From Rutpela maculata (taxonomy: Eukaryota > Arthropoda > Insecta > Coleoptera > Cerambycidae): a stretch of 64,000 bases of DNA. The notes under the pieces were generated by a model. It was given only the letters and a program-made list of their open reading frames with translations. It had not been told where the DNA came from and did not search any database. The stretch is taken from NCBI GenBank assembly GCA_936432065.2, contig OW386290.2, positions 138,023,677 through 138,087,676 on the forward strand. The letters are read 5' to 3'. Below are positions 1 to 13,600 of the stretch, piece after piece. A program made the translations under genes and the position numbers. Each line of letters starts with the position of its first letter. Within the stretch, counting starts at the first letter, position 1.

Positions 1-74
1 CAACAAAGTTGGTATCGCAAAATTTAGGATGTTCAAAAAAATAAAATTATTTATAAGAAAACTGTGAAGAGTAT

Positions 75-2362
75 TAGCCCGGGAGGCAGCGTTGCATTTT
101 TTATGATGATTTTACGCCGCTTGATTTTGTGTGTAATCGATAGTCTAGATATGGCTAGTAATCGAAACAAGCGTCAGCTGTCAGAATCGTGGTGGACCCG
201 GTCATGAGAGACCATTTATTATGTCGAAAAAAAAAAAAATTCAAAAATGATTTCAGGTCGTTTGAAAAATTGTACAATAAATGTTTACATGATAATAATA
301 ATTTTAAAAAAAAGTCAGCTGCGTAGATAATGGGGGATTATACGTCAGCCGCTTATATAAATCTGTATAAAAGACAATTGATGTAAAGTCATTTTAGGTT
401 CAATGAAACTTATACAGCTAACTCTTTATGTTATTAAAATGATAAAAACAGTCGTCAGCTATTCTTTCAAAGGGGGCAAGACCGTCAGCTGAGGGATTAT
501 AAGTGCTGAGCGAGCTTTTAATCTGAGTATGGTGCAATCCAATGTATGATCTAACTGACGATCTTTCCTCCTTTATAGCAATAGCTAACGAACATTTTCA
601 TTTAATATATTGTTTAAATAATCATTTCTAGAAATTTCAAGTGACTTGAAATCAATTTAAACTAGAATTTATCGTTTTAATCTAGTTTTCATAGCATACA
701 TAACGATTTCTTTTGGTTCCTAATGAAAGGATATAAGGTTTGAAGCCTGTAGGTTTAGGGGAGAGTTTGCCCCTGGGGGCTACAGTTTTAAATTTCTATA
801 AAAAAATGCCGAAATTAAGAAAAGCAATTCTTTTTGAAAAATATGTTTTCTCTAATTAAATGAACTTAGTTGGGATTCTTTAGGCTTTTTTCTTTTTATT
901 GTCAGATATCTTATTTATTACTTGTTGGTGCGGCCTAAACTACTTTATAGGATCAATAGTTTCGTAACTGTTCAAGCAGTGCCGTAGCTGTAAATCATTC
1001 ATGGGGCTTTAGGAGCGTTCAACTAGCATTTAATGTAAACCAGAGCATTGAAAAGACAGATTTGCCATAATTTATCAACCTTTTCTAGCTCATAACCCAT
1101 CTCCTCGCTAAATGCGCACATTTTTGCTGCATAGATTATTGTTGACATCTATCTTGCTTTATGAAAACTCCAGGTTTCTGCCAGTGAATTCTGCCCAATA
1201 GTATTAGTAAGACTTCAGCACGTTCTCTGTAGTCTCCACGAGGAAGGAGACCCTTGTTCTGGCTTTAAACAAGTTTCAAGATTTTAAATTCCTGTATTTG
1301 ATTAGAAATAAATATGAAATGAAGGAAGAAGATATACGTTTTTAAACATAGCAATAAGCAAATTTATTTTATATAAACATGATAAGCTGAAAAAAGTGCA
1401 TACTTACCTACATGTCCTTTTCGCACGGCTTGGCAACTGCGACTGACAATAAAACTGGGCAAGTCTACAAACGCTTTAAAAAATGGCGATTTCACGTGCG
1501 CCAACTTGGATGCGCGAACTCTTCCTGCCAATGCGAGTTACACTTCTGGTTGTTCAGTGGCTAGACAAATGGATTCCACGAATTCTTCTACTTAAATAGA
1601 TCCCGGTCATAGGTAAGGGCGCAGGAAATTTACGTAGAAATGCGCAGATAGTTAATATCACAATTTGTCAAGGTCTGTGTAAATTTAACCTACAGGAAAA
1701 TACAATGAAAAAATATATTTTTTTAAATTGTTTATTTTCCAGCGTTAGTGAATATTACCATTGTAATTGAAACCATAAATTTTAGTTTAAATTGATTTCA
1801 AGTCACTTGAAATTTCTATAAATGATTATTTAAACAATATATTAAATGAAAATATACGTCAGCAATTGATATAAAGGGGGAAAGATCATCATACATTGAA
1901 ATGCACCATACTCAGATTAAAAGTTCGCTCAGCACTTATAATCCCTCAGCACTTATGATCCCTCAGCTGACGGTCCTATCGCCATTGAAAGAATAGCTGA
2001 GGATTGTTTTTATCATTTTAATAATACAAAGAGTTAGCTGTATAAGTTTCATTGAACCTGAAATGATTTTACATTTTACATTTTACAAGCTGCTGACATA
2101 TAATTCCCCATTATCTACGCAGCTGACTTTTTGAAAATTATTATTATCATGTAAACATTTGTTGTACAAATTTTCAAACGATTTGAAATCATTTTTAAAT
2201 TTTTTTTTTTCGACATAATAAACGTTCTCTCACGACCAGGTCCAGCACGATCCTGACAGCTGACGCTTGTTTTGATTACTAGCCATATCTAGACTATCGA
2301 TTACACACAATATCAAGCGGCGTAAAATCACCATCAAAAATGCAACGCTGCCTCCCTGGCTA
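75..2362. mobile_element. Fold-back DNA element with ~590-bp terminal inverted repeats
   Basis: The arms at about 75-673 and 1775-2362 are inverted copies of each other. The outer ends read TAGCC[C/A]GGGAGGCAGCG on both sides, and a TAT triplet flanks each end as a possible target duplication. A motif around CGTCAGCTG recurs in both arms (172, 313, 342, 453, 483 and mirror sites at 2257, 2120, 2090, 1994, 1963). The core of about 1.1 kb (674-1774) has no recognisable protein, so this looks non-autonomous. It lies downstream of the last visible exon of OR-A. Confidence 0.85.
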
Positions 2363-2499
2363 TATCCTGTAGAATGTGTAACAATTATATAAAAACCTCA
2401 GTAAATTGGCGAAGAGTACGTTATTAGCTTGTTTCCTCTGTCTTTTATAACCTCCTAAACACTTTTTAAAATAATGTCGTTCCCTCCTCGATAATTGTG

Positions 2500-2925
2500 T
2501 CAATTACAGTCCAATTATTATTTCCACCATATTTTCTTAATTATTTTTAGAGAGACCACCCTGTATATTTTTTATATTTTCTTCCTTGGCAGTTGTTAAC
2601 TACTTGAGAAATATTATCGTCTTCCGTTACAGTTTTTCATTATTTTTTTAGGGCTACTACCTTGCATATTTTCATATTTTTCTTCCTTAACGGTTGTGTT
2701 AACTGCAAGCGAATTATCATCGTTATCCGTCACGTTTTTTTCAATTTTTTTAGGGTGACTAGACGTGTATTTTTTTCTTTGGTAGTTGTGTTAAGTACAT
2801 GCGAAATATTATGGTGCTCGGCCAAATTTTTTTCCATAATTTTTTAAGGTATTTTTCTCATATTTTTCTTCTTTAACAGTTGTGTTATCTACATGCGAAA
2901 TATTTGCTGTCTTTCGTCATTATTA
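2500..2925. repeat. Degenerate ~95-105-bp tandem repeat, about four copies
   Basis: A block containing 'cttcctt..cagttgtgttaa', then 'acatgcgaaatatt', then 'cttccgtcac' recurs near 2580, 2682, 2776 and 2868. The copies differ by substitutions and small indels, so the array is old. Some short open frames exist inside it but have no protein character. Confidence 0.7.
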
Positions 2926-3572
2926 CTTCCACATCCAGTGGAAGTATAGTAACGACAAAAAATTTTTAAAAAATTTTTATTGTTCAAATAGGCTTAGAAT
3001 GTCATGAAACGTCGAGATTTTGAGTTTGAGCAAATAAAAATTGTCTGTTTGTCCGTCGGTCTGTAACTTTTTTTTGTGCGCACGTTTACTCTGGAACCGT
3101 TTGAGATATTTTTGGTACACATATGCACTTTAACGAGATCTAGAACTAGATTATATTTTCATCTTGTACCGTCGAAGAGTTGGGGGGTAAATTGGGGTAA
3201 ATTTGGGGTAAATAAGTAAATCAAGCAGTTTATAAAATTGGTGTTTAGTATATGTAAGAGAAGCTAAGGTCTCAAAAAAAAATTTGGCATTAGCCACCCT
3301 CATTACCACCCCCCACCAAATTATTAAAGGGGATGAAAAAAAATTGTGATTTAGTGTGTGTACAAGAACCAGAAACCTCAAAATATTTTTTTACTTTATC
3401 CACCCCCACTACCACCCCCTATCACCACCCCCACCCCACTACCGATGTAGGGTATCGTTTTATGGGTTTTTGGGGTAGAGGATTATATTATTAAAGTTCC
3501 ATAAACAATTATTTCCACATACAAAATTTTTTCGTTGTGAGTGACTTGGATAGGAAATCTGGATGTGGAAGT
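2925..3572. mobile_element. MITE-like element with ACTTCCACATCCAG ends
   Basis: ACTTCCACATCCAG at 2925-2938 is the exact reverse complement of CTGGATGTGGAAGT at 3559-3572. The interior is C-rich on one strand with runs such as ggggtaaatt repeated three times near 3183. No coding region is visible. The superfamily is not assigned. Confidence 0.55.
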
Positions 3573-3576
3573 AGTG

Positions 3577-4375
3577 ATTCCTTGGGCAGTGGTTTTTTTA
3601 AGTGTTCCTTCTGTATATCTCTCCCCGGAACTAGATCCCAGTTTTTCGTGGCAATAACGTCAACTATCTACCAAATTTTATTCATTTCCGTCAAATAGTT
3701 TTGTATATACAGCGAGACAGACACTAGAGTGAACAACAGAAAACAGATATACAGACAGACTGACAGAATGAAAAGATTTTAGTTTTCATAATTTATATAG
3801 TCTGAAACGTAAAAATCTATCATAGTGATTTTGTTTCGATTTTCACTTCCCTTCTGTAAGCGAACGAAGTAAAAATAGAAGATTCCACTTTCATATTCGG
3901 TAAAATTCTTTATACTTGCTGATTATTAAATCTGTGAAAACCGTCATGTTTTGGAGAAACTACATTTTAGATCTTTTCAAAAATATGATAATAAAGTTTC
4001 TTTATTAATCACACAAAAACACGAGTTGCATCTTGTGAGACACTTTTTTGTTGTAATTAAACTTCATTCATGTCGAGCTACCTGGGCTTCGGTTAAATCT
4101 GTCCACAAGGGCGTATATCACTGCTGTTACTCCAGTACCCATGTGTCTAATTTTGCACGCCATGTTGTGTCAAAGTTTGTCCCCAAATAAATTCACCTTG
4201 ATGAATGAACCCTGATGTGTGTTTTTGTGAACTAAATTCAGCTTAAGTATTTTCCGTAGTGCGCTTCTTTTCACAAACAAATTCTCGTTTTCTTCATTGA
4301 CGTCATCACAGTTTGTAGATTTACCATAAGATTAAAATCGTAAATTTTAAAACCCTTCCCTGCGGAATATATTAT
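3577..4375. other. No gene recognised
   Basis: AT-rich sequence downstream of OR-A exon 4. A purine-rich cagacagac tract near 3715-3775 resembles ends of dispersed repeats, but no boundary or protein was found. The two missing 3' exons of OR-A were looked for here and not seen. Confidence 0.4.
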
Positions 4376-4474
4376 AATCTTCATCATCATCACCATTGTC
4401 ACCATCCTCACCGTCATCGCCATCGTCGTCGTCGTCATCGTCGTCACTGTCATTGTCATCGTCATCATCAACAT
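4376..4474. repeat. (ATC)n/(GTC)n microsatellite in OR-A intron 4
   Basis: Imperfect trinucleotide repeat about 60 bp past the exon 4 splice donor. The paralogue has an equivalent ATC-rich tract at 44128-44172 at the same place, followed in both by a shared gctttcc[c]tatact segment. The tract therefore predates the gene duplication or was duplicated with it. Confidence 0.85.
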
Positions 4475-4531
4475 CGTCACAGCTTTCCCTATACTAAATA
4501 AAAAGATGCATTAAATATGCTATTCGCCTAC

Positions 4532-4637
4532 CTCGTCCATCAAAAATTGCGCTGGCAATCCATATAACAAAAAAAATTCAACTATCACTCCACCACAAAT
4601 AATACCAGATCGAATCTTTTGTATGTATGAAATGTCC
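4532..4637 (-). CDS. OR-A exon 4 (106 nt)
   Basis: Acceptor tttttcag precedes 4637, donor gtaggc at 4531-4526. Encodes DISYIQKIRSGIICGG then EFFLLYGLPAQFLMDE, the predicted helix 6 and the acidic exit that is common in ORs. Ends on a codon boundary. Confidence 0.9.
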
Positions 4638-7600
4638 CTGAAAAATAAATTCTGCGATAAGAATAATTTATGAATAACTTTAAGGCATATGAGGTACTAC
4701 CTCAAAAAAAAATTTTGCTTTAAGAATTGCTATATTTTAAAATAAAAATGAATTAAATTAATTATTAGAAAAAGTATTTCTACAGCGGCATTTTTAGAGT
4801 TGTTCATTTGTAAATAAATATACCGAGTGTCGACGAGATTAATTCCCGCTGCCATTTCTTTATTTTTTAACGGATCGAGGTGAAACTACGCATGTATCAT
4901 ATGTTACCAAAACGCCTCTTTTTTTATCGATCTGTCAAGTTTCTACGGCTTCCGTTTTCACCGAAAGTAACACCTACTATTTATTTTTAAATGGGACACC
5001 TTGTATGTTTTTACGTTTTTAGAGTCCAAAGGTCATTCTGCATATGACTGTGCTAATTTCACGACTATTTCCGCCATTTTAAAGTTTTTGCAGCTAATTT
5101 TAATTTTCAATTTAATGTGCCGTGATCCAGTAGAAATAATTGTAATATTCATAAATAAATGAAGAAAAGTACGTATTGGATTTTTTTGTTGTTAATTTGT
5201 GTGAAGTTGATAAAATCACTTTTTAGAAATTATTCAAAATTTCCAAACGAAAGTATTGTTACAAATATCCACCCCTTGGGGATAGGCAGCACCAAATACA
5301 TGTTGTATGTTATGCCATCTGTGGGACAGTAGAAATAGTAGAAACGTTCTGGAACATTAGAGGAAAGAGACTTCTAGATAACGCCGCGCCGTTTCTAGAA
5401 TAATTCAGGAAGCAATCGCTAGGGGTATATAAGGCCGTATTCTCGGCGGGGAAAAGAGAAGTTTTTGAATTGACAGTTTGGAAAAGTGAGGTTAAGATTA
5501 CAAAGTGAAAACAAAGTGATAAACATTGTTATTTTTAGTCAGTAAAGTACATTTAAGTTAATAATAGTATTGTGAAGTATCCAGTAAAATTATTTAATAA
5601 AGTGTGTTAGTGGTTATCTCTTGCTATAATTTTTGGAGCCCCCGGAATTTGCAAGCGTGGTTTCCTAGGGGTGGAAACATACTGCAGCTAAATATAATTT
5701 TTCGATGCCAATCTAACGATGGTGGATCAATTTGTGGTGGGTCACGATACACTAGATTGGAAATTAAAATAGGCTGCAAACATTTCACAATGGCGGAAAG
5801 TCTTGAAATTAGCACAGTCATATACAGAATGACCTCTAGCTTCCAAAAATGCGAAAATTCATATCGACCGACATAGGAAAATGTACGTACCAGAAAATTT
5901 TGAAAAATTAGAGAATTACTAATGTGAGTATGGCCAATCCAAAAAATAAATAAATACTTACAAGTAATTGGCACTTCCGGTTATATCGGAAGTCGATACC
6001 AACTTGATTATTTTAAATGGAACACCCTATATATTTCGAAATTTTCTAAAAGAGCGAAAAATTCGAAAACATGTAACATAGTCTATCCTTGAACCAAGCC
6101 GTTTTAGAGGTATTTGACATTTTATAAGTTTGACAGGTGTAACGGTTTGCACTAACTTTTTTAACTATTTTCAAGTAAAAGATCCTCATTTGCTCTTTGG
6201 TACGCAGAAAGACCATATGGTGAGCTAGGCTATACAATTTAAAGAAATCCAATAATAATATACCAGGTCTTCAGTTTTTTACATTACATTTTGTCAACTT
6301 CAAACCGCGAAAACTTATTTAAGTCAAATGGAACACCATGTGTTGTTTTGCATTAAATTCTCTAAAATTAAATTCCCTTTTTGCCGCATGTATATGTTGG
6401 TGTTAAACTCTCATCTTTTTGAATTATATTCGATTATCTTAAAAATTCTGAAGTTCCAGGTGGGACGGCCTGTATATAGGATGTCCTATTTAAAAATCAA
6501 TATTACTACTTCCAGTGAAACTGGAAGTAGTAAAAACTTGACAGGCGCATAAAAAATGTCGTTTTGGTAACATGTGACACATGCCTAGTTTCGTCTCGAT
6601 CTGTTAAAAAAATAAAGAAATGGTTGTCGGAAATTGATCTCGGTGACACCCGGTATATCATGGTAAATACTTACGACGTTAAGTTGTACATTGCCGTACA
6701 TAACAGGGCACCATTAATTCCCAAAAATAACGTAATTGGTACAGACATCACATCGTTTAACTGTTTAATATATCTAAAAGTCATGAAGAAAAATTAAAAA
6801 ATGCATTGCAATAGGAGATCCTTTTTCAGTAAAATCAATTTTTCGTGTGAACGTGTCGTTTTATCGGTATTAACTAAGAGCCGTTTTTAAAAGAATGAAT
6901 TCCAAAATATCACCTGAAATTCCAAAAATGTATATATGTCTAAGTTTGGGGGTAACAAGCACACCACACAAGATATGAAATGTGAAATATATCTCAAACA
7001 TAGACACCTATTGTGTATAAAGTCTGTTCGCTGATAGAATCCCGGTCGTATAGTGTAAGGAATATCGTCCTACTACCCTTCCTTGTCTTTATTGAAATAC
7101 TGTTTGTAACCTAATCAGTTGTTACAGGGCCTTGGCCCACTTATATAAGGGTCTCCAAAAGCTGCTTAGCCTCGAACGCAGGGTAGGGTAGTCACCCCGT
7201 ACTTTGAACAAAATTTTATTGTTTTACGTGCAGTATCCCCTCTGCAATACACCGGTGAGGAAGAGGTCTCACACGGCCGACTAGTCAGGTCCTTGGGGGG
7301 TGGTTTCGATAATTTAGGGTGGTGCAGGTGGTCAGATATAAAAGACAACGTCGTTCTAATTAAACATTTAGTCGATAGCAGGGTACGTAGTAAAATATAT
7401 CACTATATTTATCTTAAGAAAAAAAAACGTACTAATAAGTGGGGCCCACACGCTTAACCTATTATAAACAACATATCTTACAAACTAATAAATATACAAA
7501 AGGTCATATATGAGGAGCGTGCCAACAAAATAACTACATGTGACCCAAGGCACGATAACACCTAAATAGTTCAAAACTATTGAGATTTATTGGTGCAATA

Positions 7601-10600
7601 AGGCCAAGCTATTTAATTAGCAAGTTACACAAAGTATGTTAATTATTTACTGAAATTTACTAAGATGGTTATGAGCAACACTTTACCAAAATTACTGAAT
7701 TATTGAATTAGTTACGTGCAAAATAAGACTAAAATGTCACTGAAAATAATATGCTAGTTATGACGAATGGTCCTGTCCGCTCTCTTGACTCGGGCAAACA
7801 ACCCCTAATTATTGTTTATGATTTTTAAAAAATAAAAAAAAAATACCCAACAAACTAAGAAACCCCTAATTATTTTTACGGTACGGTGGACGTAATATTC
7901 ATGTACCGGATCCCTCGTTAGAATAGGTAATGTAATTCCGCTTACCGTTGGTAGTGTCTAGATACCTTTTCCCGTCCCACAAGGGAGCGTAACTCGAAGT
8001 GAGTTGGTAGACAATCTACGTGGAGCCTGAGGTACGTGACGAGATCCTCAGTACCATTCAAACACAAGATGACAAGTAATAATCCATCAGCTGGGCACCA
8101 TACTCTGAACTAGAAGTCGAATTCAGAGTCAGACTGGAAGTCCCTCGTAAAATGTATAACGTGTCGTGGAAGTTGCAAGTAAAATAGTAACGTAGCAACT
8201 CCAAATAACCATAAACTACCAAAAGGATCTCAATACACGTATTTAACAAATAGCTTTAACAACCAGACAACAACCAAACGAGTAGACAAATCAACAAACA
8301 AACAAACAGCCCTGCAGTAAAATAAATAACTTAAATTACAAATCTATTTCAACTTTAAGTGGGTTTTCAAAGATGTACCTGAGATGTGACGTGGGCTGAA
8401 AGAGGTCCTTTGCCGTCAAAATGCCACTTCAAAGTCTTGCATTCAGACGACGCCACGTGCTGGAGAAAATTGACTTAATCCGGACATATCCGTAGCTGTA
8501 TTTCCCAAAACGATATTCAAAACTAAATGAAAATACAACTATACACTTTACGGTATATCCCACATCTAGAATAGATTTTCCTAACTTCGTTTATATCCAC
8601 AAATATTATCATAATATACTCCGAAGGCCGTCCTCTCATAAATCTACCCACCAAATGAAGGTTTTAATCAAGAATACTGGCCATTGTAGAAGCTTTAAAA
8701 GCGCCTTTTTGCAATGCACTCTCTTAACGAATATCTGAACGCACTCACTTCCTGTATCAAAGCGCATTTAATCGCCGATGTGAAACATCAGGTAGTGCTA
8801 TTATGCAACCAGTTATACTCTATTAATATCTATTTGGTGAGAGACGGTACCAATATGCTCAAATGCACAATAAAATGTGTGAAAATAACGAAGGTAGTAC
8901 CTAAAATTCTAGCAATTTACTAATTGGGAAAATAGACTGTAACACTGTAATGTAAGTTTTAATCTTTGTGGTCAAGTTATGACCGACGCGATGTGCGGCA
9001 TTTCTATTGTTCGACAGCAAACCAATTTGCGTAACGCGTGTCGTCGTAGAATGCGGCTGGCGATTTCAGAGGCGGGTCGATTTTCTCGGGTACAGCAGGT
9101 ATAGTGCACTTATTTCAATTAGTACCTACTCACACCGGGACTATATCAGTGAACAGACTTTACTGTCCAAACAACAACATAACGGCAACACGGAACAAAA
9201 ATAAACATTCAAAACGTCTTTTTTTCAACTGTTTTCTGAATGAGAACAGATATTTTTAATTTCTTAACGAAATATTGCTATACACTAAATAAAGCAAGTT
9301 CCAATTTAGCCGTCTTCGCGTCTGAGATCCCTGTAGCAAGAAGCGAATTGGTAACATACTGTATAGTGACTGCATAAAATGTGATTTAGAATTTCATGAG
9401 CTTCCAAATGTTGAAAAGACAAGAACATGACTTCGTGACACCAAGCATCATCAAAATAAAATGTTCTAATTGGCGTGCTCTGAATCTCCGGGCTTCATTA
9501 TTACAGAATTGAATTTTTTTTTAAGTATTTTGCATTTCTGTTGGATATTGATCATATATGTTAAGATAAAAATACTTAGATACTGGGCTTAGTCATTTTT
9601 TACTTACTTTAACATGAATACGTGATACTTGACATATTCATTAAGTTTGTTTGTACACATTTTAAGGTCTCTATAATTTTTTATTCCATCTAGATCTAGT
9701 TCTTTTAGTTTATCGTTCAAGATTCGAAGTTGACACACACCCAATATAATCAAAATACAGGTCAGTATGTTCCCTCCACAATATACCATGCATGAAACCC
9801 ATCCAATATAAACTTCTAGCGCATATATCAGCAAAAATGGAACCCCCGGTGGTACGTAACAATCGAATACTGTTCCTTCTTTTACGTATAATGGTTTTAA
9901 AATCAGGATGACAAAGGCAACTGACATATATGTTATATACCACTTTTGCGAGTTTAAATATATCAACAAAATTTTATTTCGATTATCCTGAAAATTAATA
10001 TCCCAGAAATGTTTTACAAATTCCAGAGCTCGATTTATTTTATCTCCATGAAAAATTATCGTTCCATATCTAACTGCTACCTGAAAAGTATAATATTAAT
10101 TATTAATTTTACAGTATCTTGCTTCCCAAATTTAGACTTTTCACAAACAAAAGAAAAAAATATTTAAAATAGAATATAAACACTTTATAAAGAATAATTA
10201 CAAGCTTTTTATCGACCTATTATAAAGCTAATTAATAAAGACACGTTTGCTGTCGATTTATGACTTGAACTAAGTTGTATTAAATTGAATTATTTATAAT
10301 TATACTTAATTAATAAATTGTACAGTTAAATTATATATCCAAAAAATATTTTAAAAGGAGCATGCACAACACACATGTCTTCTCTAATTCTCATTACTGT
10401 CGATTTAGAGTGCACGTCCCTTTTCAAAACTAATAAATGTTAATGATGTATAATTTGTTGTGTTCGAAATATAATTAATAAAATGGTCTAGCCGGTTTGG
10501 CATATGAAAAATGCACTGAAGCTTATTTACATACTTTAGCTTTTTATACATTGCTCCTTGCCTGAAGTACTCCTACAACTAATTTCTAACTTCATGAGTT

Positions 10601-13600
10601 CGGGAAATATGGGGGTTGTTACCCCAAGTGTCAAAACTGTTTTCCTCTGGAACTATAAATGACATTTGAATGACACAAAAACGAAACGTTAGATATTGAA
10701 TAGTTTTGTATTATATATTTTTTCGTAATTTTTGCCCAATTTCTCGGGGTGCAAAATAAGGAATTATTTTTTTCGGGGTGTTTCTTTATAACAGCCTCTA
10801 GAGATACACCAAACAAAAATATCGTGTGTAATCATCTATTAATCTGCTATTATACAGTGTGTCACCGGATGGAATTGACAAGGGGAAAAACATCTCTATT
10901 ATTGATTTTACGACGAAAAGTTATTCTTTATAAAAAATTCTGCTTGTCGAAAAAATTAATTTACCATATAAAAATCTTAGATCAGATGTACCGGATGTTA
11001 ATAAATTGAGAAAATATCAAAATGCCTTCATCAAATCAAAGTACCTTCATTTATTATTTTGGACAAAATATTTATAAAACAAAGTTGTTTATAATCCAAA
11101 ATAAAGCCTAAATACAAACTATGAAGTCTGTATTTTGACTTTTATGTTTTTACTGTGTTTATCTTTTTACGTTGAATTTACTAATATGAATAAGAATTCA
11201 AATTAAGAAACAGAGTGTGCTGTCGATAATATTGAACTGTCAAACGATATTGTGACATTGTGTAGAATATTACTATCTTCCATCTGCATTTATTAGTGGT
11301 CTATTGATCATTTAAAAAATGTTTACCAAACAAGAAAGATTTTATTTGATCAAATGTTATGTGAAAGGAGACGTCTCTTATCGATATGCAATTAACCTTT
11401 TCCACCAAAAGTTCCCTAACACAGCGGTATCGCGTTAACCATTGCACAAACTTGTAAAAAAAATCAATGAAACTGGATCTGTATTGTATGTCAAAAAACC
11501 CAAGAAAAAGTACACTGAAGACGATGCAGCAACACTTTTAATTGATTGGTTGATTTACCAGCGTGCGGTAGGCATTGCTGCCACTCCCAGGTTATACAGC
11601 TGGGCCTGCTACGTCCACGCTGGGTTGGACTAAGGTCATGCTTGTTGCCAGCAGCGAGAGCCACATGGCGCATGGTAAAGGAATGTGGGATGGGAGGTGT
11701 AGGTATTTGTGAGATGCGTTACCGCATTGTGTCGTGAGGGAGCCTTTAAGCTCCCTTTTTTTTTGTATATTTGGTTCTGGACTTTTGCCTATTCTGGATC
11801 TTCTTGTGAGATATGTTGCCGCGTTGTGTCGCTGCTGTTTGTGCTCCTATTTTTGTACTTCTGCTTCTACAAGCCTTCTTCTTCTTCTTCTGAGACTTCT
11901 GATTCCTCCGTTTCTGGTTTTGATAGAGTATATATCGCTCCGATTTCTTTGTGGAAATTCATTTTTCCCCTCGCTTTTCTTTCCCAGTATGTTTGGTCCT
12001 TTCCCAGTTTGTTCATGATCCTCTCGATTGTTGTTTTCCACGTGTAACATGGTCTCTCTATCTTTAGTTTGCTGTTTGATTGATTGATTGATTGATTTAC
12101 CAGCGTGCGGTAAGCACTTCTGCCACTCCCAAGGATTATATAGCTGGGCCTGCTACGTCAACGCTGGGTTGGACTAGGGTCCTGCTTGTTGCCAGCAGCG
12201 AGTGCCACATGGCGCACGGTAAAGGAATGTGGGATGGGAGGTGTAGGTATTTGTGAGATGCGTTACCGCGTTGTATCGTGAGGGAGCGTTTAAGCTCCCT
12301 TTTTGTGTTTTTGGTTCGCCTTCTTTTTCTGAGTCTTCTGATTCCTCGGTTTCCAATGCTGGGTTGGATTTGGGTCGTGCTTGTTGTCAGCAGCGAGAGC
12401 CACATGACGCATGGTACAGGAGTGTGGGGTGGGCAGTGTAGTTGTTTTTGAAATGCGTTGCCGCATTGTGTTCGTGATGTTTATGCTCCTCTTTTTTGTG
12501 TTTCTGATTTTACAGATTGTCTTCTTCTTCTTCTGAGTCTTCTAATTCTTTCGTTTCTGCTTCTGGTAAAGTATATGTCTGCAGGTATATGTGAAATGAG
12601 TGGCCACATTGTGTCATGCTGTGGAATGTTTGTGCTCCTCTTTTTGTATTTCTGCTTCTACAAATCTTCTTCGTCTTCCAAGTCTTCTGATTCCTGGGTT
12701 TCTGGTTCTGGTAGAGTACATATCACTGCGATTTCTTTGTGGAATTCATTTTATTTTTCTCCTTTGCTTTTCTTTCCCAATATGTTTGGTAGTTTGTTCA
12801 TGATCCTCTCGGTTGTTGTTTTCCACGTGTAACCTGGTCTCCCTGTTTTTAGTGTAGAATTTAATGTAGAATTTTTCACTTAACCACGAGCACAATTTTG
12901 ACCTGAAAACCATCACTTGATAATTTACCTAGGAAAATATTGTGAAATTAGATTTTCAACACTATATTATAACACCCACAGCGCAAAGAACATGCAATAT
13001 CATAGAACACACTCCTATTAAACCAAACACCAACAAAAGTCAAAGATCAGCAGTCCCTAACTGTGATTCTTCTCTTCCCTTCCATTCTCTTCTCTTTTTA
13101 ACTTGTTCTATTGCATTACACCAAAAACTGTACCTAGATCTGGATTATGTACGAAACTAATCACTACTCACAAAATCGTTAATCGCACGTCCCGAGGTAT
13201 GTATTACCCTTCAAACACTCATCACCCACATGACAGCTCAAAATTTGTTATCTCTATTATTTCCCTGCTTCCTGTACACAGTCTCAATTGGCGTGTTGTC
13301 GTCTTCTTGTTGGTTGTTGAGGTGAAAAGTTATGATTTCGCCCTCCTCTTGGTGTATTATTATTGTCCTCTTCAAGTCCTCTTCTGCTGTTGCTGCTATC
13401 GTCTCCTGCCCACCCCAGAAACCGTCTTTTCTCAGGTCTCCGATGAACGCCTCTGTCTTTTCCTTGTTGATGCTGTATTGATTTTAACAGGGTTCCGGTT
13501 CGGTGATGGATGCTAGCATGAACGGGGTGGAATAGTCTATGTTATTTTATATATAGTCCGTTTCGTTTATTTTTTGCTTTCTCTTCTTCCTCCAGTTTAT

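Larger units (their letters stand above)
4822..6658. mobile_element. Fold-back element with TACCGGGTGTC-type ends inside OR-A intron 3
   Basis: Left arm 4822-5005 (TACCGAGTGTCGACGAGAT...) is inverted at 6452-6658 (ending ...GGTGACACCCGGTA). Both arms carry the GTTACCAAAACG and CTGTCAAGTTT blocks. TA lies at both ends, as in Tc1/mariner-type insertions. The right end stops about 10 bp from the splice donor of exon 3. An LTR-like segment lies in the centre. Confidence 0.75.

Noticed and set aside
4100..4190. Possible OR-A exon 5 on the minus strand
   Set aside because: Only a weak resemblance to OR-B exon 5 and an in-frame stop; not supported.
4271..4480. Open frame rich in Met and Thr on the minus strand
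   Set aside because: It is translation of the (ATC)n microsatellite in OR-A intron 4.
11709..12832. Overlapping open frames on both strands in the 11.7-12.8 kb block
   Set aside because: They lie in low-complexity tandem repeats of the insertion; no domain recognised and frames repeat with the units.
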